Assembly (NCBI GenBank): GCA_025267735.1
Contig: CM046301.1
Location: 52,843,872-52,907,871 of the forward strand
Source: Mactra quadrangularis
Lineage: Eukaryota; Mollusca; Bivalvia; Venerida; Mactridae
Direction: 5' to 3'
DNA: 64,000 bases
Of the stretch, positions 11,217 to 23,607 are shown in pieces; position 1 is the first letter of the stretch, and every line of letters begins with the position of its first letter. Made by a program: the position numbers and the translations under genes. The notes below the pieces were generated by a model that did no database searches, was not told the origin of the DNA, and saw only the letters and a list, made by a program, of their open reading frames with translations.

Positions 11217-12262
11217 CAAAGTGAACACAATTTGGGTGTGGATTAATCTGGTTTAAATTTAGGATGCTTTATTGAGCATAAACATCTACTGTAATTCTTG
11301 TACAATGATCCTTTGATTTAAACCTGTGTAGGGATAAATGTTCATTTGATAACATTATTATCCAATACCCAATTCATTACATCGGGCACAGCCATTATCA
11401 CGCTTTGCCTGACATACTTTTACCAGTCAAAGTATGACTGGGAACCAGACAACACTGCTGCTTGATAGTACAAAGATTTTGATGATGCCATTGTGATGAA
11501 AATTGTTATGTGAACGACTAGATTTTTTATATTTATTTTTTTCGACCCCAATTTAAAATGGTTTCAAAGATATGTACCACAGTTGAAAACAAAAGGCTGA
11601 ATATTGTTGATGCTAAAAGGATATCTTCAGGACATTCTTTTAATTTGAAAATATCATGGACTTGTTTTTATGTTATATTGAAGACTTGAAGGGCAACCTA
11701 GGTATCTTCAATTTGGTTCCTTGAAAACAGTCTATGTCATAAGATATACTTTAAAAACTGTTATTTTTTTCGAATCTTATAATTACTTATTTTGCAGTGA
11801 ACGTTTGGCAAACTGATGTGGCCTGTAGTATCATGACATATTTGAACTGATTCTGTATTTTAAAGTAAAACATTAGAAAGTGCTATTTTAGAAAAATCCA
11901 AAATTAAAAAGTGATGCAAGGATTATTAATTGTTACTAAAATAAACCAATTAAGCATCTATAATCATAATAATGTTATTGAGAAAAATTATCAAAAATAT
12001 TGACATATTAGTTATAATTCTAACATCAATCTCTTCTCATATGGAGTAATACCCTAAACAATTAATAACATTGCCTCAATTTTGACCCCATTTTATATGT
12101 TATTTATTAAAAATAAACCTGTCATTTTACATTTCTAAACAGATAAAGTTTTAAACATTATATATTTTTAGTTTTAGGATTGAACTCTTAAGTACTTTTA
12201 AAATAAATTAAAAAAGAACAACAAAATTGTACCATTTAAATGGGGTGTTAAAAACTGATGAA

Positions 12263-12660
12263 TGCGAAAGAGCTCTATGTGCAGTGGGTTTTAAAATGTT
12301 CTTCAAAACTTCAAATTCAAGTCATTAAAGAAATGTTCTTGGTATCATACATGTTGATAAAAAACAAATTTTATTGAAAACATCTTTTTACCAAAGAATC
12401 AGAACTTTAAATATCTGAAAACATGCACATAGAGCCCTTTCGCGCTCAAATATTATTTAGAAATGTTCAGATTTAGTGGGAAAAGGTTGTATGTGACTTT
12501 GTCTTTATAATCAAACATAATGAGAGTAAAAACAGTGGGAATTCCCTTAAATATGTTTATTAAGTGAAAAAATGTCAAACAAAAAAATTGTGATGCACAT
12601 AGAATTTTACAAAATCATTGACTTTTCTTTTTATGTTATTGCGAAACAGCTCTAAGTGAC
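12263..12660. repeat. Right subterminal repeats of the 9620-12853 element
   Basis: Copies at 12263-12283 (exact), 12424-12443 (reverse), about 12593-12608 (reverse, partial) and 12641-12660 (variant GCGAAACAGCTCTAAGTGAC). Confidence 0.78.
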
Positions 12661-12857
12661 ATTTCATCAAATATCTTATTGTTGTGACCAAGTAACTATT
12701 TCAAAGTTATAGCATACTAAACATGACTTAATTTACTACCTTATCTCTCAAAATTAAAGCAAAATTATTAGTTTTTAAAAAATAATTCAGTTTTTTGTCT
12801 CTCCTGTAAAATTTTGGAAAATGCAGTTAGAGCACTTTCGCTCTGACCCCTCGAATT

Positions 12858-13841
12858 ACTTTATCTATTAATAATTTTTTTGTCATGATGGTCAATAGAA
12901 TTGAAAATATTTGCACTAATACAGCACAGGTTTTATGCCCTTTTATAGTTTGTTATTCTGCATTTTCAAAAAATTTAAGTGGAATTCTCTTTGTTGTATG
13001 AATATGTGTTTTACAATGTGAAGCATTCTTTTAATGGACATGTTACATTGGAATTATTCTGGTAATTTTGAAATAAGAAAAGATTAAATCTCTGAGGAAG
13101 TCATTTTATTGAGCTGAAAGAAGACAAATAATTGAACACCCTCCACAAAATCCTGTATGAGATTACAGATCGTTGTTTCACTGTACTTTTGCATGCTCAT
13201 GATTCAAGGTACTTATTTAGTTTCTGAATAATGAAACAAGAAAATGTAGAAATTCATCGACTAAGTATTAAAATCTGGATACAGTCATATAATACCTTTA
13301 ACAGGCAGCTGGTTTTTTGTGAATTTCTCATAAATGCTTGTAAATTACCCTGAATTTCTAGGCTGGTACGCATTAAATAGTAATTATTTGTGCTTAATTT
13401 TCAGACAATTTGCTGACAACCCATTGACATATTTATTAGAGGAAGTAACTTTATTGCTGTGCCATTCATTTTCAATTCAATAGAATTCCTTTTTTGGTGC
13501 CATGGATTTGATCATTAAGTATGGGAATTTTGTTCATTTAATGTGAAAACTCTCATTAAGATATATTATGGTAGCTTCGGTACAGATTTCCAACAGAGTT
13601 TTATATATGAGGAAAATGTCTCCGTAGCTTGTTTGGCACACTCAGTATTAGTTTCATGGTGCTAAGGATGTTAATAAGATACCTTGTCTTGTATATTGCA
13701 TGTTAGACACTGAATTATTAATTTTCATTTATTCAAAGTAGTTCTAAGGAAGAAGCAATTAACAAACCAATTTGATCTTGTATTTTCGTATACTATAATT
13801 GAGAACTATCTGCTCAGTGGACTTTTTTGAACTGTTAGTAC
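12858..13841. other. Unassigned AT-rich sequence
   Basis: Begins with the last partial 29-bp unit. No gene or repeat boundary recognised after that. Confidence 0.5.
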
Positions 13842-13853
13842 CACAGTACCACA

Positions 13854-14076
13854 AGCCACGGCCGTGGCGTAGTGGTTAGCATGTCTGACTTCGAATCCGG
13901 AGATCGCCAGTTTGAGCCCAGTCGCAGTAGGTCATACCCTATACATGAGTTTTAGGCCTTGTGGTAGGGTAAGTTAGTACTGGTGATAGAAGTGTCCAGG
14001 AAACCTTTAGTAGGAAGAGCTGACCGTTGTTTATATGACCTAAATATGTGTTGAATACAATGTTAAATAAAAACAA
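13854..14076 (+). repeat. tRNA-derived SINE with perfect 12-bp target duplication
   Basis: tRNA-like head with A box (TGGCGTAGTGGTTAG) and B box (AGTTTGAGCCC), about 150 bp of body and an AAATAAAAACAA tail. CACAGTACCACA flanks both sides exactly (13842-13853, 14077-14088). Same family as the reverse copy at 4821-5048. The perfect duplication suggests a recent insertion. Confidence 0.92.
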
Positions 14077-14207
14077 CACAGTACCACAGACCTGTATTAA
14101 ATATACGTGTATAAGAATTGATAAATATGCCCGAGATAGGTAATTTCTGGCAATTGTCTTATGTTATATAGTACAAGGGCAATATAGTTAAGGGCAAACT
14201 AGCCTGA

Positions 14208-14285
14208 CTATTATGAAGTTAGTTAATTTCACTAGTCCAAGCCAATTTTCACTTGTCCCAGGCTTCAGGCTATTGGGTAAAGTTG
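14208..14285. repeat. Dispersed repeat 'TTTCACTAG' family, copy 2
   Basis: AATTTCACTAGTCCAAGCC and CAATTTTCACTTGTCC match the sequence around the hAT insertion at 41767-42233. Confidence 0.5.
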
Positions 14286-15042
14286 ACAAATGTTATAATA
14301 TAAAGTATTGCCTGCAAAGATAATTTCTTCTCTCCGATACTATAAGATACCATATACTATCTAATACACATGAGGACTCTACCCTCAACATCTTATCTGC
14401 CCCATGGCGGATGCTGTTGGGGCGTTATAGATGACCTGTGAACCAGTCCTCTTGATCCATCCCTGTCTATTGCACATTTGACTAGCTTACACAACTTCAA
14501 TCATGTTCATTCTGTGATGTTGTCTTCCCATCTCTTCTTCTGTCTTGTCACATATCAGTCGTATTATGTTTTTGAGCCACGCCTTTATATATCAAATTCT
14601 AACCAATATCGAGTCCTATTAAACTCTCCTATAATGAGCACCCCTTTCCTGTTTTTTTTTTGAGAAAAAACTTACGATTTACAAATTTCATGTTGTAATT
14701 TCACTATTTCTTATTCTTTTGATAATGCCCCCCTCTTTTGGAAATTGTACACAGGCGTTTAACAGAGTATATACGATATAATATAATGTACTAAAGTAAC
14801 AAGATTAAAGTTCCTGTATAAGACAATCATTATTACAAGCCTTGAAGAGATATATATCATTGACTTTATGGTCTATTGTATCAGAACTATAATATTAGAA
14901 CCTTAAAGGTGAAATATAGCTGAGAGAATGATATTGTCATGGTGATTCTCTATTATGTTATTATTTTCTGTGTTCTATAAGGATGTAAAATTTATGATAA
15001 AATAGTAACCATATCTCCATATCTTGACTTTTTTTCTTGGTT
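14286..15042. other. Unassigned sequence
   Basis: No gene recognised. The stretch 14370-14460 is less AT-rich but shows no long frame. Confidence 0.45.
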
Positions 15043-15045
15043 TTA

Positions 15046-15270
15046 GGCCACAACAAGTTGATCATATGATCTATGGATTCGCTCGCACCTTAATTTTGAC
15101 ATTTTTTTACCAAAAAAAATATTTTTATTTCCTCGCTCGCTCATAAAAAAATGGTCAAACCGCTATATAAAGCAAGTGAATAGAGACTTTTAAAAAAAAA
15201 TTTCTTCGCTCGCTCGCCCCATTTTTTTCCCAGAAAAATCCGTAGAACACATGATCAACTTGTTGTGGCC
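15046..15270. mobile_element. PIF/Harbinger-like MITE, about 225 bp
   Basis: Near-perfect inverted ends GGCCACAACAAGTTGATCAT, with TTA on both sides (15043-15045, 15271-15273) as a 3-bp duplication. Ends starting GG with a TTA/TAA duplication fit Harbinger. Internal CTCGCTCG blocks and A/T tracts; no ORF. Confidence 0.82.
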
Positions 15271-15273
15271 TTA

Positions 15274-18200
15274 GTTCTCCTGATCATATTGTTTTCAGGT
15301 TTGATGTATTGTGATTGGTCTTTTTTCTGTTGTCTGTTATAACTCTTACTTGATTTTGTGGGCGCTCAACTTACTTATATGGTAATGAGCCATTTTGATG
15401 GACGTTTGTTTTGCTTGTAATCCAGATATTATTGGCTTTTTGTCATTGAAAGTCTAAATGAAGGGTCTATGCATCTATCAGTTACTATTATTTTCAAAAA
15501 TCCTTCTTGTCCTACACCATGTTACAGCTACTATATGATCCTCATCAAGATTTGTTTCAAAGTAGAATTATGTACCCAGCTTTATGGGATTAAAGTTTTA
15601 AATTGAGAGTTATAAAGGTTTGAAAAAATCAGAAAAATATTTTAAAAACTCATGTTGTCCAGCATTTTTCAGATGAGCAATCAAGGATTGCTCTCTAACA
15701 AACTCTCTTGTTTATTTGATAATATCAATTATTACTTTTTTAAGTTCTAGGAGAATACATTGGGAATTACCTACAAAATTGACATTTAAACAAGGTCTTT
15801 GTTATCATGTCTAATATTAGACTATGGAAAGTAAATTGTAATATTTTCATTATTGTCACATCTCCAACTAATTTCTTGATTCTAGGGTTGAAAGATTGCT
15901 TAAAGTCATTTTTAGCAAGACTGTGAAACAGGCGAAGCTATAAGCGGCATTTCAGAAGTGCGATATTGAGTAGTGGTCCATTTTTCCGCATGCCAGCAAA
16001 TAGTTCAATATTAAAAACTCGATACATAACTGCCTTTATCTTGCATTCACACATACTTCATAAAATTCATTGCGACATCAAATCTCTTCAATTTTGTGAA
16101 CAATTAAACTATGTTAGAAAAGTAATAACTCGACTAGTTACCGCGGATGTATACATGTACATCGATTTCATTCATGAAAAATTATGAATGAAAATATTTT
16201 ACTCGTCCCCGTATCAAACACTATAGTCACGTGATTAACAATGGAAAGACTCGATCAAACGCTTTACTTTGAATTTGTAAGAACGGTTAAATTTCACAAT
16301 AATATAAACAGTGGAGTAAATGTTTTATTTCTGTGTAAAAAAATAAACAAATATTGAATGACACAATATGCTAGTTGTGAAGTAGTCTATTCGCCGTGCA
16401 AATTCGAATATTTCATAAGTCCATTACTACTGTTCTTCGCAGTGAAACATTGACATGTAATATTGTAACGAGCTCACCCCGGATAACTGTGGACGCGTGC
16501 ATAGATCTACGCACGATGTATCGTCTAGATCTATACCGCGGGAGTCGATCTACGTCAGTTGAGGTTCTCCGAGGTGAACTGGTTGGTATCGGGGTTGAGA
16601 GGCCTGTCGAATGGTTCTCTTACACCTGTGGTTCAATTGGTAGCGTGAACGATTGAAGTACACTTAATGCTCTCGTCAACATTGTCTGCGTACCAGGTAC
16701 ACAAGGGTGAACACAAAGACAACTCGTTGGTAAAGTTTCAACTCGAACGTTTTATTTTACGTTGAAAGTATTCTATCTACCAATGACTAAAATAACTTAG
16801 AATTCCTATTTAACAATAAAATGCAAATATATCCATGACTATAATACTTTGATTTGGCCCCTAAACAATCTTTTAGACGAAAACATAGTTCCTTTAGACT
16901 GTGCAGCGTAGGAATAAATTCCCAGAGTTAGATGTAAACATGACAGGAACGCTGACATTTAGACAAAATGTGCTCGTAACAAAATGGATCAAAACTTGCG
17001 TTGAAACTGGATTTAAACATTAACATTCAGCAAAAGTGTACGGAATTAACTAATTCACATCTAGGATTAGGATTTAACATCGAAGCCGAAGGATACAAAT
17101 TTACTGGAATGTAGAGGATCCAAATATGCGAACGTCGCGAAAACTGGTTACGAAACATACTGGATAAACAAACATTGATTTGAGCTCAGAATCCTAGTTC
17201 ATAACCTACATATATGTGCTAATGTGTTCAGTGTGTTGCCCAGAACACTAGTCATTGTGTGCTTTATGGCTAGAGACATGCATCATGCTCACTAAACAGG
17301 AAACACGGAACGCAGAAAATTTAAACATGAATTACAAGCCAAGGTAACTTCTGATTTAAACTGTAGTTATTATGTGTATTATACCCCGGCCCGTTTCAAT
17401 ATTAGCTGGGGAGGGGGGGGGGGGGGCTATTGCATTTACCGGTACGTAGTAATTCATCTGAAGTAGAAATACCAGTATTAGAATTTTCAAAAATGTTTTA
17501 CTGTGTATTCACAACGTATCCAAATCGTCCAAAGTTTATACATAGAAGACAAGACTTGACATGCCCTGATAATATGTAAGACCATTGAGTCTATTTTTAG
17601 AATTCCAGAAATTAGCATGCTTTGTTTACAATTGAAGTAAATGAATTGAAGTAATATCCCTCAACGTTTAAAGCCGTGCTGAGTCTATTTAGAGAATATC
17701 AAGATTTGCGTGACAAGTGAATGATACCTAACATTTAGACCTTTTTTGATTCATTTTATGGAACTTTCTTGGCTGATGAAAGTACAACGAATAAACAGGT
17801 GTTGTCCAGGATTTGTTCGGACTACGAACATAAAACAGCATTATTATGGTCGGCTCTAGAACTGTTCCTGTCTCTATTTGACATATAGGGACTAGCCCCA
17901 ATCTTTGAGCAAACCGAAATATTCCTATATAAATAAGAAGGGTGTTAAGCTAACAGCTATGTTTATGAGGGGCATGACTTAAACCTGTCTCAGTGGATAC
18001 TGGTTACGCATCTCGGCTGATTGGATACAGATAATCTTGTCCCGTATAAATACATTTGCCCGTCAGTAGGTAAGATATGTTTGCATTTTTTCAACAAAAA
18101 GGAGTTTTAAAAAAGAAAACACATGCTATTATTAGCTGCGCATATTTTCTATTTTTTTGCAACTTCATTGACACTGGTTATACTTCATGCAATAATAATG

Positions 18201-20733
18201 TTATTTTCTGGTAATACACGCAGATAACCCAACAAAAAAATGTGCGAAAGAGTTCAAATGTGCATCCCTATTTTGACTGTCCGATGTCCACTTTTTCATC
18301 GTGTGACCTCAAATGCATTGTTCTGATTGGCTTACAACAACCGGTGTCAACACGAAAAGTCCTCAAATCTTGATAATTGTACTTATCGCTGCTGACGCAT
18401 AACCATAACATTTACCCTATAGCCCTGTTTGATTAGAGGGACAAGAAAATATTAATGCAAAGTATTAAATACCGCCGGGCAGTGGTTACATTATGAGTAC
18501 ATACATCAAGAGAGAAAACAAAGATAGATAAAGCAAACAGAGTACACAATCATGTATTCTAAGGTATAGTAAAGAATATGAGAGTATTTCATGATTAAAT
18601 GGCAGGTTATAGATAAACATGTACAATATCTAAAAGTTCAGCATGCAGACACAGTGTCAAAACTTACTAAAGACAAGTACAAATAATTTATAACTTTTAC
18701 GTCATGCATTTTGTGCTTTGTTTACGATAAACCCGATCCAAAATTCCTAGCTGGAGTAATCGCTTATAAATTGCTATCGCTTATAAATATGCAGCAAATC
18801 TGTTCACAAAGACGTGCGTGAAATATATCAGTACGTGTGGTTTTTAGCATGAACCTCAATTTAGGAGAATTTATGAAAATAATGCACTTAAAGTGCCCAT
18901 CAATGGCAGAATTTTTATTGCAGTACTATAAAATTAAAAATTATTACAATTTAATTAGCTCTGTCAGCATTTGTAAATAAAAAAGGAGGACGCAAGTAAA
19001 AGAAATCATGAACTGCTTTTACCATCAGATTCTGACGACTCCAATGTGTAAATAAGTGATCTTATTTTAAGTTCATGATATTTTGTCTTTTATCAGGGGC
19101 TACTGTCCCTGAACACCCGCTTTTTCATGGTCATCGTCAATACCGACACGTTGAAGACACAGGGATTCATAACGATAACCATTTATACCTATATCCATGG
19201 CTGCCCTAATTGTGGCATGTACCCATTAAATAAAATCCTCTTTTGGCTTCAAAGTTTGCATTGCATGTCTATGGAAAGTATGTTATGAATTTTAAAAAAA
19301 TTAAGAATTTTTGGATATGCGGAGGTTAAAATCTATGCTAGTTAAAATCACAAACAAAATTTGAGTAAATTCCATCCGATAGTTACTTAGATATTTCATT
19401 GGGTCCAGCTTTAAGACAAAATACCTATAAAATGAAAACATTTTGTATTTTTAATGTGTATTTCTCAATTCATATTGTTTCATTTCAATTAATGATATTG
19501 TTCTCTACCTCATGCTGTTGCGTTGTCCTTTTTTTTTTAAATGTACATACTGCAGGCTGATCCAACAATTGTTATCAACTTCATTTATGATAATTTCTAC
19601 AGCTTACCTTAAAAGTAACTCATATTAGCAGAACAGTTCTGTTCTGTTTATGATAGCTATGAAAGTAAGATTACAAAAAACAAGAATTATTTGAAATTTC
19701 TTTTTTCCATTTTTGAATCATCTAGCTTGTGAATTATGATTTTAATTTTTTCTTCACGTGTTCAACATGATTTTGATATTTTACTTGAAGCACAATATTT
19801 TGTTATTATAGACAGGATGTATGAAATCATTGTGTTGACATTACTGAAAACCATTTCATTTATTGAATGAGGAAATAAGACTTCTCACAGTTCTTCATCA
19901 ACTAGTAATTATACAAGTCCATTGATCAGTGAGTTATAAGAAAATGTATGCCAATCTTTCTTAAAAAGCTCTTAATCATCAGATTTGATTTATACCTAAA
20001 TTAATGACTGGTTATACGTGAGACGAAACTGAAGCTTGAACTATTGATGGTTGTTTGAGCCTTCAACACAGTCTTGCTTCAGTGCTTTTCAGCACTTTGA
20101 TTTATTAAAATAACTGGTTATCCCTCTTGAAATTGGTAGATAATTGGAACGTATAAGTGTATAAATACATTTCACATTATGCATTGTTTCAATAAAATTC
20201 TTAATTTGTTATTTGGGCAAAAGGACTATTTTACTTAATAAATGTTTTGTATTTGAATTTTTTTTGCTTAAAAAATAAGAATCCACCCCAATTGTTTTAA
20301 AGAACCTAACAAATAATTTTCTATGGCCTTATCTTCATAATAGACCATGCTCTCATTAGAAGAAAAAAGTAATTACTGACAATACCGTGGATATTTGTAA
20401 TAAATCAGAAAATTTTCATTTTGTCCTCTAATTTATCATTTACATATTGTTTTTGTCAGTAATAATTGTTTTTGGAATCTCAGTGTTAGTTTGCTAACCA
20501 CCTCAACTCATAATTCATTATCATTATATTAGCTAATAGTCATTGTCATATTTTAGTCCCCTAGGTGTTGTATATTTTTCACTTGCCATTACAAATTCCC
20601 CGACAAGGCACAATGCACCACTAAACAATGAACTTTCTTGGTTTGCTGTTTTATAATGATGAGAGGTCTTAAAGAACATTGGTCTTTATACAGCTTGACT
20701 TAAAAAAAATCTATGATGCAACAAATTTTCAAA
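15274..20733. other. Long unassigned stretch of intron 1
   Basis: Mostly AT-rich. A CpG-bearing block (about 15900-18500) differs in base use from its surroundings and is probably old mobile DNA; 16463 onwards (TGTAACGAGCTCACCCC) resembles the start of an LTR but no second LTR, primer site or ORF was found. A GCGAAAGAGTTCAAATGTGC phrase (18243-18262) resembles the subterminal motif of the 9620-12853 element. ATCGCTTATAAAT occurs twice at 18756-18790. G-tract at 17409-17427. Confidence 0.45.
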
Positions 20734-20735
20734 TA

Positions 20736-21972
20736 CAGTCCAACCTGTGAACAACGGCCGGCCAAGGGAAAAGAGAAAAGAGGCCTTTGTTCACAGGTGG
20801 CCTTTGTTCGGAGGGAGGAACAAACGGGTCATGTTTCGTTAGATTTGAGAGACAGAGTTCATAATTAACATGAATTAATCATTAAAATTGTTTATATTTT
20901 CAACCTTAATTCATTATTCTCATTATCATTATTGAATTTGTGACAATAAATGAAAAAAAATAATTTTTGAACAAAGAATGACTAAAACAAAGAAATCAGT
21001 GATTTTTTGTTTGCAGCTACATTTCATGCTATGCCCTCAACATTAACAATTGCACTCTACAAAGTCTCACTACTCTGACCTTTTGTATAGTATTTCTTTC
21101 TTATCCAAGTTGCCATATTACCTGTATACAGCGGTCACAGTTGAACGAATTTAGCATGAATTGATAATTAAAATTGTTTTTATTTTCAACCTTAATTCAT
21201 TATTCACAATATCATATTGAAGTTGTGACTATAAATGAATAAAACAAAACTTTGAACAAAGAATGACTAAAACAAAGAAATCAGTGTTTTTTTGTTGGCA
21301 GCTACATTTCATGCTATGCCCTCAACATTAACAAATGCACTCAACAAATATTCACTACTCTGACCTTTTGTATAGTATTTCTATCTTTTCCCAGTTGTCA
21401 AATTACCTGTATACAGCGGTCACTGTTGAACGAATTTAGGAATTAACAGCGTGTCACAAACATTTATCTAACTGCCGGACGTGTGAAAAACAAACCTAGT
21501 GGAGTCTCCAAACATTCAAAACTAATTAACAAAGTGTCATCACATGACGTAATTTACTCCCGATTTACTAATAAATTTAACAATAAAAGGATACATTAAC
21601 ATATTTTTATAATAAGGTGACGAGAAAATTGTCTACAGCTTGATAATAACTAATAAAATCGTACTCGAGATGGTCTGTTTACGAAAATCCGGAAAAAATC
21701 GGATTATGGGTTTTTAGCTTAACTGTAACAAAAATGGCGGCCTGCTTTCGAAATCGCCTTGATACGAAATACTGTCTTCAAACAATCGTCTGGCCATTGT
21801 TCACAGTTATAAACTGGCCGCGGGGATGGTTTTGACTGGCCGCTGGTCGCAGACGACAGGTGGCCGTTATTCACGGCCTTTTTAAGAGCGTTTTCGGTCG
21901 GGGGGAAATCGAAATGGCCGCTGTCGGCAGGTGCCCGCTATTCGGAGGTGGCCGTTAGCACAAGTTGGACTG
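20736..21972. mobile_element. pogo/Tigger-like non-autonomous element, 1.24 kb, with internal duplication
   Basis: Ends CAGTCCAACCTGTGAACAAC and (right, reverse complement) CAGTCCAACTTGTGCTAACG, flanked by TA (20734-20735, 21973-21974). The ends are rich in GGCCG/CGGCC blocks. About 285 bp is present twice in tandem (about 20865-21150 and 21153-21435; shared TTTCATGCTATGCCCTCAAC and TGTATACAGCGGTCAC). No transposase. Confidence 0.88.
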
Positions 21973-21974
21973 TA

Positions 21975-22720
21975 CTACTTTTTATGCAACAAATCTTGGA
22001 AACGTCGATCTTTATGCAACAAATCTTGAAAACATTGATCTTTATGCAACAAATCTTGAAAACATTGATCTTTATGCAACAAATCTTGGAACCGTCGATC
22101 TTTATGCAACAAATCTTGGAAACATTGATCTTTATGCAACAAATCTTGAAAACATTGATCTTTATGCAACAAATCTTGAAAACATTGATCTTTATGCAAC
22201 AAATCTTGGAAACATTGATCTTTATACAACAAGTCTTCAAAAACATTGGCCTATGCAACAAACCTTCAAAAATATTGGCTTTATGCAACCTATCTTCAGA
22301 AGATTGTCTTTATGCAGCAAATCTTCAAAAACATTTGTCTTTATGCAACAAAACTTCAAACATTGGTCTGCAACAAATCTTCATAATATTTGTTTTACAC
22401 AACAGATCTTCAAAATTTTGGTCCTTTTGAAACAAATGTTTAAAACATTAGTGTGTTTGCAACAAATCTTAAGAGCATTAGCCTTTATGCAAGCAGTCTT
22501 CCAAATGTTTTGCTACAAATCTCCAAAATAATGGTCTGTTTGCAACATTTCTTCATAATATTGGTAGTTTTGCTACAAATCTTCAAAACATTATTCTTTT
22601 TGCTACAAACCTTTAAAATATTGGATTTTATGGAAAAAAATCTTTAAAAAGATATGTCTTTTATATAAAAACTCTTAAAAAACATTGCTGTTTATGCAAC
22701 ATGCCTTTACAATCATCATG
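21975..22720. repeat. 30-bp tandem array adjoining the transposon end
   Basis: About nine nearly identical units (TTTATGCAACAAATCTTGAA + AACATTGATC) at 21978-22240, then progressively degenerate units to about 22720. The period is a multiple of three, so open frames occur on both strands; they are products of the repeat, not genes. Confidence 0.92.
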
Positions 22721-22935
22721 GTTTTATGTTATCCTGTCCCCTTTTTGACATTATGACTTTCTTATAGTTATTCATGTGACTTATGGAAGTATTAAGTTGT
22801 ATCTTAGATATTGTTGAGTTATTTACCGAGACAAGTTTTGTCTCTAAGCCATCATATATAACAAATAAAGACATAAAGACTATAATAACCTGTTCATTTT
22901 TTGTCTGACTTACAAAATCTTTCAATGACAAAATT

Positions 22936-23009
22936 GAGGGTTTCCCGCAAGACTGTAGTATCTCGCTCTTTAATGCAATGCACTTACTACAGTCCTGCGG
23001 TCACCTTTC
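22936..23009. repeat. Hairpin repeat, copy 1
   Basis: Arms GAGGGTTTCCCGCAAGACTG..GTA and TACTACAGTCCTGCGGTCAC..TTTC with a 24-bp loop. A second copy with the loop in the opposite direction is at 34429-34504. Confidence 0.8.
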
Positions 23010-23332
23010 GAAATAGAGTTTAAGCAGCCTTAGTTTGTTTATAATTTAGAAAAGTTTGACTTTAAATCACTGTAATCTTTCAAGACGGTGATCGAATTTC
23101 ATAATATACCCTTCCATGAAAACTCAACATTGATGTTGATTTTCCTCCTTTCACTAGCTGAAAAGTTTTCTGTTGCTTAAATTTTAAGTGTAGTTTGAAT
23201 TAAAGTCTGCTTCTATTTACATGTTCAGTCAACTACAATTTTGTATGACAACCCCTGATCATTAAAATTAACTTCAAGCATGTGATCCCTTACAACAAGT
23301 TTCTTGCTCAAGAAAATTAGCAGTGCCCCTAG

Positions 23333-23607
23333 TGCAGGCGGATCCAGGATTTTTTTCTAGGGAGGGTCGGAACTTTTTCTAGGGGGGGGGTCCAAACTTT
23401 CAAACCACAACCAAATTATACACATTTTGCAGAATAATGCAACATATTAATGATAAAACCTACATAACCATTAAATCTATGTTAAGCACCAAGAAAGATT
23501 GCTTCATGCTACCTAAAAATGACTTAGTGTCAGTAAATACACTAATGCAAAGGTACATTTTGGAAATTCTAGGGGGGGGGGGTCTGGACCGCTAGATCCG
23601 CCTATGG
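23333..23607. mobile_element. Probable MITE with AGGCGGATC ends
   Basis: Inverted ends AGGCGGATCCAG and AGGCGGATCTAG with CTAGGGGGGGG tracts just inside each. No clear target duplication seen. Confidence 0.5.

Larger units (their letters stand above)
9620..12853. mobile_element. 3.2-kb inverted-repeat DNA element inserted in the 29-bp array
   Basis: Terminal inverted repeats of about 31 bp: CGAGGGGTGAGAGCGAAAGT at the left and CGAGGGGTCAGAGCGAAAGT at the right (reverse complement), differing by one base and continuing with GCTCTAACTG on both sides. AATT flanks both ends (9616-9619, 12854-12857) as a 4-bp duplication; removing the insert restores a minisatellite unit. Within about 500-600 bp of each end the motif GCGAAAGAGCTCTATGTGCA recurs in both orientations. 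No transposase ORF. Superfamily not assigned. Confidence 0.88.

Noticed and set aside
13854..13925. tRNA gene
   Set aside because: A and B boxes are present, but the acceptor stem is not intact and the sequence continues into a SINE body flanked by a target duplication.
16396..16656. 86-codon ORF in a CpG-bearing block, possible exon or LTR
   Set aside because: No domain or phase-compatible splice pair; an LTR start is suspected but no second LTR was found, so neither is claimed.
21938..22531. ORFs of 85-188 codons on both strands
   Set aside because: The 30-bp tandem unit is open in several frames on both strands; no unique coding sequence.
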